From Sporobolomyces roseus (lineage: Eukaryota; Basidiomycota; Microbotryomycetes; Sporidiobolales; Sporidiobolaceae), in assembly GCA_016617785.1 (NCBI GenBank), contig JADILM010000010.1, positions 1,040,581-1,104,580 on the forward strand: a stretch of 64,000 bases of DNA, in the 5' to 3' direction. How positions within the stretch are numbered: position 1 is the first letter of the stretch; each line of letters opens with the position of its first letter. The notes beneath the pieces were generated by a model. That model did no database searches, was not told the origin of the DNA, and was given only the letters and a program-made list of their open reading frames with translations. Both the position numbers and the translations under genes were made by a program. Shown here piece after piece: positions 55,222 through 64,000 of the stretch.

Positions 55222-56323
55222 TCAATCAAAAGGAGATAAGTGAAAGGGGTGATGTTGGCGAGCGCGCGGTATAAATTCGGGAGCTCGCGCCAAGTTGGGG
55301 TTTCGTTTCAATTCTCTGTATCTTACCTTTGCTTCGTTTGACTGTGTGTTGCAACCAAGACACAATCAGCGAATTGAGTTGCACATTCAGAGACATACTC
55401 ACCAGTATGAAGAGATTGCTTTGAGTGACGATAGCCGCCCGCGCATCCATTCGAGCTTTCATCGCGTCGAAATCTAATCCGTGTTGTTGACACTCCGCTC
55501 TGATGAGTCCAATTACTTCTTTGATGTCTGCATTTATCTTCATCGTTTCCAACAGCCTGCGATCGTCTTCATTAGCTATCCTCATTGGTTGGGTAAGTGA
55601 GTCAATGTAAGGTTCTTGCTCGCTCACCACAACACGCAGAAAGGAGTTTGACTCACGCACATCGCCGAAATGACGCTTCAAGTACATCATGTGAGGGAGG
55701 AGCGACTCAAGCAGGGGGAGGAACCTGGCCCAGATCTCGTTCTCGATCTTCACTTCGTCGAAAAACTTTTGCTAGTGGTCAAAAAGCATTCGCTTTCAGC
55801 TCCAGCTTCTCGCCCCTGAAAGAAGTGACGTGTAAAACTCACAGATTCAGGCCAATCTGAGTAGATGGAGTGAGAGGGCTCGATCTTGACGTTCCATTTA
55901 CGTTCAACGGTTCTCGAATCCAATCGTTCCTTCTTGCACTCTGCTTGCATCATTTCCTTCAGCTTCTCCTCTCGTTCGTCCACTTTCTTGAGATCCTTGA
56001 ACTGTTCCCTTGCCTCTTCAACTTCTGAATGAATTCGGTGAGGTTTTGTTGTCAGCGAAACTCAACAGAGTGTGAAAAGTACTCAACTCACGGCTTCGCT
56101 CATATAGGGCCTTTGTGGTTTGGATGACAATGCGACGTCTTTCCATTATCTCCTGGTGCTGCCTTAGAAAAGGGTTGACTGTAGGGTATCAGGATTAGAC
56201 GGCGAAATAGAGCAAATTAGGAGCGGTAACTTACGGAAAGCATCGATTCTCGTAGGATCTGAGTCCCCCTAGTCAGCGCCGTGGTGAGAGAGACAATGGA
56301 AGGACATGCTCACCTTTCGACAT
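55222..56323 (-). CDS. WIEP-like protein 3a (unknown function)
   Basis: Multi-exon gene starting at ATG 56323. Reads MSKGDSDPTRIDAF, then NPFLRQHQEIMERRRIVI, an Arg/Lys/Glu-rich helix (DEREEKLKEMMQAECKKE), RKWNVKIEPSHSIYSDWPES, KIENEIWARFLPLLESLLPH, and a second similar unit (IKEVIGLIRAECQQHGLDFD). The unit (hydrophobic helix, E-C/A, 10-15 residues, W/R..., IEP) resembles the long exon of the WIEP family, so a distant relationship is proposed. Gene 3b (62066-63161) is its closer relative, with the same first exons and a phase-1 intron after IDxF. The last exon (to about 55222) is tentative. Function unknown. Confidence 0.58.
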
Positions 56324-56538
56324 TGTGAGAAAGACGGGAGGAAGAGAAGAGAAGAGACGGGAGCGAGTCGAAACGAGGAGATACCGAGCGTCTAATCCCG
56401 AAGCGTCCGTCCTTTACCCGAGCGAGCGTCGACAGTTCGGACATGTCGAGGGATCTCGAAGGGAAAGAAGCTGATCGAAGCGAGTTCGAAAGTCGGAGCG
56501 TTCAAACATGCGAAAGATCCTGCGAAAGAAGACCTGCT

Positions 56539-58591
56539 TCATTTCTTCTTCTTGTTCTTCTCTACATCTTTACTAGCCTCTGATACTGGTGCCATTCTCG
56601 TCCATACTTTCTTGATGAGTTCTCGAGCTTGAGGTAGATCTCCAGATGCGAATTTGTCGAGAACGATATCGAGCGCTTTCGATTCCTTGACTTCCGGCTA
56701 CGGGAATGAGTCAAGATCGGCTATCAGTATACAATGAGACACAGGGAACAAGGTTGAGCGTACCCAGTTCTTCTTAAAGTAGTCGAGAACAGGTCGTTGG
56801 ATTTCGTCGTAATCGAAAGAGAGAGGACTGAATAGTTCATAAGCAACCTGAATCACCGTCAAGGTCGTCAGCATATATCCCTACTTCTGAATGTGGGAGA
56901 AAGGGAAAGATTGCAACCTACATTCTCAACCGTCAGACTCCTCAAGATTCGATCTCTTGCCAATTCCCTCAATTCTTCAATTCCGTAACAGTCTGCTAAA
57001 CGGTACATAGCATGAGCAGAAGCTGGTTCAATCCCATTCCAGTCTCGTTGATCTTTGAGGCCGTAGAATTGGTCTCGCAACCAGAGTTGAGGAGAAGCGA
57101 AATCGAAACTTGAATCACTTTCTTCAGTTTCGTGGGTTTCGAAGGCTTGTTGTCGAGCTGCGAGATAGTCGGAGGGAAGAGCGGTGAAAGGAACTCGTGT
57201 GGTGTAAAGGTATGCTAGCATCGCTCGATAGGTCGTGAAACTGGAGTCGAGAATTAGCGCGAATTTGATCAAGGAGGAGAATCGTGAACGTACTCGGTTT
57301 CAGTGATATCGATGAACGGGATTCGTTCTCCTGACTCCACAGAGCCCTGCGCATCTCCTCTTCTCCGTTTTGATGAACGAGGTTGATCTTCTTTCGGTTC
57401 TTCTGTTCGAGGTGAAGTTTGCGAGGCAGGTGCGGCAGTTTCGACAGTTCCAGCGTTGATGTCGTAGAATGGTTGAAGCTCAGCGATGTCGTAGGTAAAG
57501 GATTTGTCGTGAGAAGAAGTAGTTGGGAGACTTGCGAAATTGACGGAATCGGTACTTTCTGAGAATCCTGATTCGAAGACTAGAGAGAAGGAACCTTCAA
57601 GTCAGAGTCGAAAGTCGAGAGTATAAGTGAGAACACCTTACGAGTCTCAAAGTAAGAGCAGGTCTCGATGAGGTGTTCCTTTGAAGCGAAAATGTAACGA
57701 GGTGTGGAAACGGGTGACGGGAATCGAAAGACAAGGTCGGCGACTTTTGGAGAGTCAAAGTATCGGAGCAATAGAGTCTCTCGATGATGATGACCGAGCC
57801 GAGTGCGAGATCCGGCCGTAACGAACTTGACTTCGAAGATCAAGCTATCCTTTGAGGGAAAAGGGAGGTTCAGCACCGGCGCTCATAGCAATATGAGCTG
57901 AACTGACATACACTCTTCTTGAGACCTTGCTTGACGTCGTTCAGTGACACATACGAATTCAACACAAAGAGATTATCGCCCGCAGTGAGGGGATCAACCG
58001 TTGATTCCTCCGCATCTCTCACATAATCGAACGTTGTTCCCGTTCCCAAGAGTAACTACACTCATCAACTATGTCAGCAAATACTTCTGAAGCATCTAGA
58101 TCAGGGGGAAATGTAACTTGCCTTGCAAACAAGAAATCGAATCGATCCTTCGCGAATCCATGCCTCGGTTGACGTGCCTCGACGTAATCGTCGCTTCGCA
58201 AGATAGGAAACATACCAAACTTCATGATGGTGGTCTTGGTCTCTGCCTCGCCTCGCTCTGTCAAAGCGCTTTTTCAGTATCGGGAGGATGTAGAACAAGT
58301 TTGAGAGAACTCACGAAGCAAGCCAATCGCTAGTTTCCAGGGATGGTCTGGGAGATTCCTCCTGATCTGTGTACTAGTCTTTGAATCAATGACCAGCGTA
58401 TGCTGAATCGTAGCGACTGATCACCGACTTACGAAAATCCACTGAGGTCCACCTGAAAAGTTCCTGACATAGTCCCTCTCCTCCTCGTTCAACGTCCAGG
58501 TACATGAGTGCTACGAGTAAGACCGGTGTCAGTAGTCAGCCGTAGCAGAGACCGCTCCAGTGCTCACCGTAATCTCAGTTTCAATCTCCAT
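56539..58591 (-). CDS. BTB/POZ-like protein with N-terminal MATH-like region
   Basis: Many short exons; start ATG at 58591 (MEIETEIT). The N-terminal part resembles a MATH-type region (WTLNEEERDYVRNFSGGPQW, FGMFPILRSDDY, FVLNSYVSLNDVKQGL, LIFEVKFVTAG). Then comes a BTB-like core: LLRYFDSPKVADLVFRFPSP, RYIFASKEHLIETCSYFETR, a Ser/Pro insert with basic RSSKRRRG, then FTTYRAMLAYLYTTRVPF and MYRLADCYGIEELRELARDR. A C-terminal hel.bundle (FSPLSFDYDEIQRPVL, WPEVKESKALDIVLDKF) and a lysine-rich end close the gene at TGA (56539). MATH-BTB proteins are usually adaptors of CUL3 ubiquitin ligases. The BTB assignment is good; MATH is likely but diverged. Confidence 0.75.
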
Positions 58592-59541
58592 CGAGAGATC
58601 CCGACGGAAACGAGAGCTGAACTTCCTCGACTTATATGGAGAGCCTTGTCTATAGCTTATCCTCCTATCTGAAGTAGCCTACGAGTTCTGTTCGAGGTGT
58701 TTGAGGAGTACTTTGAGATTGAACGAGTTTCGAAAGATGAAGCGAGAATTAAAGGCGAGGACGAGATGGGCGAAGCCGAGACTGCCGAGGATGTTTGATG
58801 ATAGTTCTTGCGATAGATTGGGCGAAGAAAAGAGCGGATCTGAGAGGTGTAGTGAAGAATAGAGGATCAAGTTGAGCGACCGAACTTTCTCTCTCCTACA
58901 TCCCATTCTGAATCTACTTCTGCTGCTTAAAGCCTTTGAGAGTGCTGTCTGATTCCGTGGTAATCGCTCAGAGAAGTGCCGTGCTTGCTTTCTCTAACTT
59001 CGCTTCTTTCTCTCATTCTTTCGCTCAGAGTCGATTCCGCTTCGAGCCTCGCTTGGTGTTTCGCTGTACTAGCTCCGAGGTTCATCGGACTAGCCTTGAG
59101 ATGTTCCTGCTATCAGGAAGAGGCGCTTACGCTCCTTGACTTGACCGTTTCCACTCATTTCCTTCGTTGCCTTCTTTCGCGCTCGCAAAGGGTTCTTCAC
59201 TTGCGTGCGAACCGGAACTTCCGTTCTCCTACGCCATTCATATCTCTCCCGTCTCTCTCTCGATAACGAACGACTCGAAGAGAGATGCGGTTGAATGCGA
59301 GGATTATTGATTAGATGCGAAGAAAAGGGTATGGGTACGAAAGAGAGTGAGTTGATCACAACACGTTTTGGGAGGAGGGTGAGATGATACAGCGGTGAAG
59401 AGAGGAATGCATTGATTGAAGAGGGAGGGAGGGAATGGGAGCTGAGAGAGGAGATGGGAGAGGAAGCGAAAAGATGCGAATTTGTCTAGGTCGAGTCGGG
59501 AGAATCTAGTGAGAGTAATCGTATCTACTCGTGGGCTCTCT
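58592..59541. other. Intergenic, BTB-like gene to CAF16
   Basis: 950 bp with no supported gene. It holds the promoter of the BTB-like gene and the CAF16 3' flank. Confidence 0.4.
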
Positions 59542-60934
59542 CTATAAGCGAAAGCTGAATGAGATGATAAGAGAGGGAGTTGAGACGTACTGTTTGTAGA
59601 ACTTTTCCGAATCCCTTACGAGAGCACTATCTTTCGCACCTCGCTTCCTTCCTCCCTCCTCCTGTTCCTCCTTGTTAATCCTCGCCTGTTTATCTTGAAC
59701 TAACCACCACAACGCCAACTCCAACATCCTACTACCACTCCTATCCTCCCGCTTCATTCGATCTCTCACTTCATCCGGTACTTTCCCTTCCTCAGGTAGA
59801 GAAGAGTTTTCGGGTAATGGCCAAGGGAGAGGAGAAGGAGGGATCGTTGAGCCGAGTTGAAGGTGACAGAGATGAGTGGGGAATGAATCGAGTCCGTCGA
59901 AAATGTGGGTTGCGTAGAGGATTGTAGAGTTGCGAGTTTCGGTTTCTTTGACGAGGAAGGAAAGGAGTTTCGATCGAACCAAAACGTCCAAGTCAACAGT
60001 GACCTATACTTGATTGTCAGTTATGGGTCGGTAGGAGAGAGGGTAAGAGAGAAGGAATAGCTCACTTCGTCGAGGAGAAGCATTTCCCAAGGGGCCATCA
60101 AACCAGAAACGATTTGTACTCGTCGACGTTCTCCATCTGAGACTTCGTGCATGTGCCAGTCGAGATCAACGTCCCTAGATATTAGCGAAAGTAAGAATCG
60201 TTAATGACTAAAAGAGTGGGAAAAGGACGAGTTTTCGAACGTACATGATTTCGAGTAACTCATCCCTCCTCTCCTTGTGACGGTAGCCTCCGACAGAGTC
60301 CCTGTGCGCAACCCTCGACGAATCAGTTACCGCGCTTCACAAGCGAGAGATTCGAACGCAGGGCGAGAACGTACAAGAAATGAGAAACCTTCAAATCGGA
60401 TCTGACGACTGGATTCGCAGCCCACTCCGTTCCAAGATAAGTGACTCCAATAGGAGTATTGAAGAATACGTCTTGTCCCAACACCTTCGCTCCGCTTCGA
60501 GTCAAACGTTTACCAGCGAGAATTTGGAGCAGAGTCGATTTACCTGCGAAAACAGTCAGAATACAAAGATTAGCTTGGTTCGAATCGAAACTTTGGGAGG
60601 AGGTTGATCAGCTTTATTAGAGAGTGTGGGAGTGAGAAGCGGCGGTATAGTGTTGCGCGATGGGTAGAGATCAGGGATAGATTGAACGTCATTTCGAAAA
60701 ACTGATCGAAACGAGTCTCCCACTCCTCATGCTACCTCCTTGTTGCTAGAGGATGTATGGAGTGACGGTAGGGACTGTTCACGTACCAGCTCCATTCGCT
60801 CCAACCAAGATACAACGACTTCCTTTTGGTAAATTAAGATCGACATTTCCTAGAACTGGTTTACTCGGAGCTGAGTTGAGTTGGGCGTAACTGAAAGTGA
60901 GTTGCTCTACTTGTAAGGCTAGATCTGTAGACAT
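59542..60934 (-). CDS. CAF16: ABC ATPase CAF16 (CCR4-NOT associated)
   Basis: Soluble ABC-type ATPase without membrane domain, associated with the CCR4-NOT complex in yeast. Four or more exons; start ATG at 60934 ([18 protein letters not shown]). Walker [13 protein letters not shown]; signature [15 protein letters not shown] (the VSDG form typical of CAF16); Walker B MLLLDEVTVDLD; H-switch [17 protein letters not shown]. The C-terminal domain runs through [18 protein letters not shown] and the basic/acidic [15 protein letters not shown] to TAG (59542). The final ~35 nt may be an intron or coding; both readings end at the same stop. The first intron is about 240 nt. Divergent from NAS2. Confidence 0.9.
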
Positions 60935-61026
60935 TGTATTGGAGGAGTGATTGGTGAGTGAGAGGAGAGAAACAAACTTCGCTTCTTTGGTTTGTTACAC
61001 TTCACTCTCAACCTCAGATACTCGCT
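60935..61026. promoter_or_regulatory. Shared promoter CAF16/NAS2
   Basis: Only 92 bp separate the two divergent start codons, so promoter and leader elements of both genes must overlap. It includes TTGTTACACTTCACTCTC just before the NAS2 start. Confidence 0.55.
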
Positions 61027-61812
61027 ATGGAGGGTCTACACACTCCTAGTAGCTCTACTCAAGCTCCTACATCACTCCCACCTCCAACCGCACCTCTCAA
61101 AGTTCGATTAAACTCTGTACTTTCTCGCCGTTCTCTCGTCGAAGCACAACTAGAATCCAACTCCTCTATTCTCAAGCTGAATGATTCTACAATGTCTACA
61201 CCACTCATAGATCCCCAAGGATTCCCGAGGAGCGATATTGATGTTGCGCAAGTTAGAACGGCGAGAGTTGCAATTATTCGAGGGAGGAACGATCTGAAGG
61301 ATTTGGAGAAGGAACTGGAAGGGTTGGTGAGAGAGGGATTGCAGAGGAAGGAAGGAGATGTCGAGGAGGATCAGGTAATGGAAGAGGAAGAGAAGGAAAA
61401 GGAGGAGGAATTGAAACCGTTTGCGAAAGTCAACTCGGTCGCTCCAAACTCTCCCGCTCAAACTGCCGTACGTTCTCAACTCTTACTCAGCTCTATGGGA
61501 TTGAGCTGATGCTGATTGGTCGATGTACAGGGTCTCGAAGCATCCGATTTGATTCTCTCACTTTCGTCGATCAATCATTCGAATCACGAGAACCTCTCGA
61601 AAGTGGGTCAACTCGTCTCGACTTCGGAAGGGAAAGAGCTGGAGCTCGTCGTGATGAGAGGGAGTGAGAAGAGAACGCTGAAATTGGTGCCGAGAAGTGG
61701 ATGGGGAGGTAGAGGTTTACTAGGGTATTCATTCCTTTCTCTCTACTTTGCTTGATGTGGATACTGATCACGTCGTCGACTACTCAGATGTCATATCGTG
61801 CCGTACCCTTGA
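61027..61812 (+). CDS. NAS2: Proteasome assembly chaperone NAS2/PSMD9
   Basis: PDZ-containing chaperone for assembly of the 19S regulatory particle base. Three exons; start ATG at 61027. N-terminal helices include MSTPLIDPQGFPRSDIDVAQ and VRTARVAIIRGRNDLKDLEK, the PSMD9 hallmark. An acidic Glu/Lys stretch precedes the PDZ: PFAKVNSVAPNSPAQTA, intron, GLEASDLILSLSSINH, VGQLVSTSEGKELELVVMR and LVPRSGWGGRGLLG. The last intron splits GLLG from CHIVPYP (stop 61812), reproducing the conserved GLLGCxIVP ending. Confidence 0.9.
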
Positions 61813-62065
61813 GCTGGAGATTGAAATCGCTTGTAACGAAGAAGCTGGACTTCTTCCGACTTTCTCCTCGACTTTTCGCAACAATCGTTCTTCCGCAGCT
61901 CGCTTCGTTGCAGCACCGCTTTCTACTGATCACATGATGGGTATCGAGGCGATGAACGAACGGTTGAAGCGAGTTCGGGTTTCCGCTTCGGCATTAGACG
62001 CTACACTTGTTTCGACTCGCTTCGTTTTCATCTTTCTCTCCTGCCCACTTCACTCCATCCTCAAT

Positions 62066-63161
62066 ATGTCGCACTGTAAGCTCTTTTTTCCTCTCTTCAT
62101 AAGCTCTCAAAGTGACACCCTCGATGACAGACTCTCAAGCACCGCCAACGATCGATACTTTCCGTACGTTTTCATCTCGTCTTCTCACGTGCTTCAACTG
62201 ATCCTCGTCCGTCTCTAGTCAAGCGATACTTGCAGCAGTACCATACTCTTCAACAGTCTCGTCACCGCCTCATCGATGAGATCAACGATCATTGGACGCA
62301 TCAAGGTGAGTCGATCCTTTTCCCCTCTTCCTTTCTCGCGCTCAATCTGACATCCTCTTCTCGTTCTAACAGAATTCTTCGATACCGAGTGTCTTCTACA
62401 CAAACTTTATCAGATGAAGAGAAGAGAAAAGTCGATGATTGACGAGATGAAAAGGGAATGTAATCGAGTCGGGTTGAATCTGCGAGAGGTCATTCAGCGT
62501 TGGGAGGAGAAAATCACAGCACCTGGACAGAGGGAAAAAGGAGGACATCTCGTGAGCTCTTATTCCTTTCACTCTGCTAGAATCTGATGCGAGAGAACTG
62601 AATTCGACTAATGCGAAACAGCTTCGAGAACCTGCGAAACGATTTCGCGAGATCGAATTGGAGAACGATTACATGCACTCTTACTCTGACGCTATCAGCG
62701 AGATCAATAATCACATTCGATTCCTCAACGCTCATTGGCAGAGTACGAGTACGTAATCTTTCTCTCTTCTCTCGTACCGACTTTCGGGTGACGGAGTGAA
62801 TCTTTTCATAGCCATCGAGGAACGCAAACGTAGATTGAACGACATCAGGAGGTTTCAACAGGGTTTGTGGAATATGCGGGATGAGCTGGACTTTGAGTGT
62901 AGACGAGAGGGTTTCGATTGGGATGCGATGAATTCTCGCTTGAGGTTGAGGGAAGATGCAGTAGAGAAGGATCATCTCGTATGTCTCTAGTCGATCTCTG
63001 GATCACTCAGAGCTGTGGCTGATCAATCAGGATTGAGGTGAGTTTAGGAAGGAGATGCGAAGAAGGAACTTGAAAAGTTGGAATTGAACGCTGGAATTGC
63101 TCGCGCTGTTCAGTTGGGAACCGAATACACTCCTCGCTCTCGACGTGATGATTTCTTCTGA
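62066..63161 (+). CDS. WIEP-like protein 3b (unknown function)
   Basis: Multi-exon gene from ATG 62066. Reads MSHYSQAPPTIDTF, phase-1 intron, LKRYLQQYHTLQQSRHRLID, FFDTECLLHKLYQMKRREKS, MIDEMKRECNRVGLNLREVI, then REPAKRFREIELENDYMHSY, a second unit TIEERKRRLNDIRRFQQGL and LDFECRREGFDWDAMNSRL, and after a last intron (62982 to about 63049) EGDAKKELEKLELNAG and a basic end TPRSRRDDFF (stop 63161). Strongly charged, helical, probably soluble. Shares its N-terminal exon pattern with 3a. It is the last gene called before the telomere, about 0.8 kb away. Confidence 0.6.
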
Positions 63162-63985
63162 TTGCTCGTATGGCCTGCGCAGTGTGACAGAGATGAATTC
63201 GAAGCATATTGACAAAATAATGCTTGTTTACCCTCCTACTGCACGCTTGCCGAAGAAGTCGGACTCGATTCGTTCTTGTCCCAGAAGATCGGAGATGATT
63301 CTGAAGGGACCTGTTCAACGAGTTCACGATATCAGGAGCCGCTTGAGAGAATCACAAGAACGAGAACGAAAAGAAAGACTTACCTCCCACAATTGTAGTT
63401 GCGCTGAGATCTTGCTCATCTTGAAGCTAGCACCAATCTCCCTCTTGTTGAAGAACTATCAAATCTCTTGAACTGTCAGCTCCCTCAAAACGAAACGGAG
63501 CCTGTGAGAATAAGAACGCACAGGAATTGACTTGGCTAGCAAATAGAGCAACCTCAACTCGCAGCAGATCTTGAATGACGTTGTCGAGCGTTTATGGGCT
63601 CTCACATAATTAGAGAGAACCTCGATAAGCTATCTCGTCCATTGTTGCAAAACTTGTTCCCTTCGTTTCGAATTGGAGTCGAGTTTGTCGATAAGAACTT
63701 TGTGGATCTGACTGACTTTGTTGTCGATGAGAGCAACTAGAAGATTCGGAATAGACTGTTGCGCGAGGCTAGTGAGCGCTCGCGTTCAAAGAGAACTGAA
63801 GGAACAGGGACTTGCATTAAAGATCGAGGCAACTTGGTAAGCTTCTGCAATTGCACGCTCATCACGAAGACCCTGTGGCGCCTCCGTTTTCTACCGTCAC
63901 GTCACGCAAGTCAGCAGGAGGTGCAGAAAACAAGAAGAGAGGGGGGCAGCACAACTAACCGGTTTCGTGCTTTCCATCAACGCTT
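63162..63985. other. Subtelomeric DNA with a possible gene remnant
   Basis: On the minus strand, from about 63765 down to 63525, one frame reads QSIPNLLVALIDNKVSQIHK, VLIDKLDSNSKRREQVLQQ, a TAG, then LIEVLSNYVRAHKRS and CCELRLLYLLAKS. This is protein-like with a stop in the middle, and looks like the remnant of an unrecognised gene. A minus-strand ATG exon MSKISAQLQLWE with a good GTAAGT donor lies near 63415-63380. No complete gene could be built. Confidence 0.4.
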
Positions 63986-64000
63986 GAAGGGTTAGGGTTA
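63986..64000 (+). repeat. Telomere-type repeat at the window edge
   Basis: The sequence ends AGGGTTAGGGTTA, about two TTAGGG units with the G-rich strand running 5' to 3' off the right end. This is the orientation of a right chromosome end. Only two units are visible, so a contig trimmed at the telomere and a short chance match are both formally possible. Confidence 0.65.

Noticed and set aside
1..64000. tRNA, rRNA and CRISPR features
   Set aside because: No tRNA-like arms with T-loop context, rRNA segments or regularly spaced repeat arrays were seen by eye on either strand. A dedicated tRNA search was not possible.

Overview
The window is nuclear DNA of a fungus, most likely a basidiomycete, possibly a yeast-forming lineage. 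The evidence is dense genes split by many 50-95 nt introns (GTRNGY donors, CTRAY branch sites, occasional GC-AG), fungal orthologues such as SCH9, TIF6, TIM9 and CAF16, a Tnp2-like DNA transposon, and a right edge that ends in TTAGGG-type telomere repeat. Genus cannot be fixed from the sequence. Exon joins below were worked out by hand; joins called 'in frame' were checked for phase on both sides.

Layout. (1) 0-3.6 kb: TAF12. (2) 3.9-26.5 kb: accessory region. It holds five members of an unrecognised helical family I call WIEP here (G0, S, L1, F2 and relatives) and three members of a second unrecognised family I call DGWAA (A, B, C). An apparently intact 9.14-kb transposon (5361-14503, 7-bp target duplication) splits this cluster. 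(3) 26.8-42.5 kb: conserved core genes: a FAS1 cell-surface protein, RRP17, APC11, an ER FKBP, an HSP20-like protein, a WW protein and SCH9. (4) 43.5-51.4 kb: a mirror image of the left cluster: DGWAA genes D and E, then F2', R (= L1) and S', in reverse orientation. (5) 51.9-62 kb: core genes TIM9, TIF6, a BTB-like gene, CAF16 and NAS2, interleaved with two diverged WIEP-like genes (3a, 3b). (6) 63.2-64 kb: subtelomeric DNA ending in TTAGGG repeat.

Main message. The core block at about 25-46.9 kb is flanked by arms of about 4.6 kb in inverted orientation. Each arm carries the same three-gene cassette: a short WIEP gene facing a two-module WIEP gene, followed by a one-module gene. Within one arm the F2' copy has a frameshift, and the neighbouring DGWAA gene E has a nonsense codon, so the array shows gene birth and decay. 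Nearly all introns in both families are phase 0, and the two-module genes look like tandem duplications of one exon pair. I recognise no described function for either family.

The transposon encodes an 1172-aa transposase in six exons and a divergently transcribed accessory gene of at least 687 aa, both open throughout. This suggests a recent, possibly active insertion.
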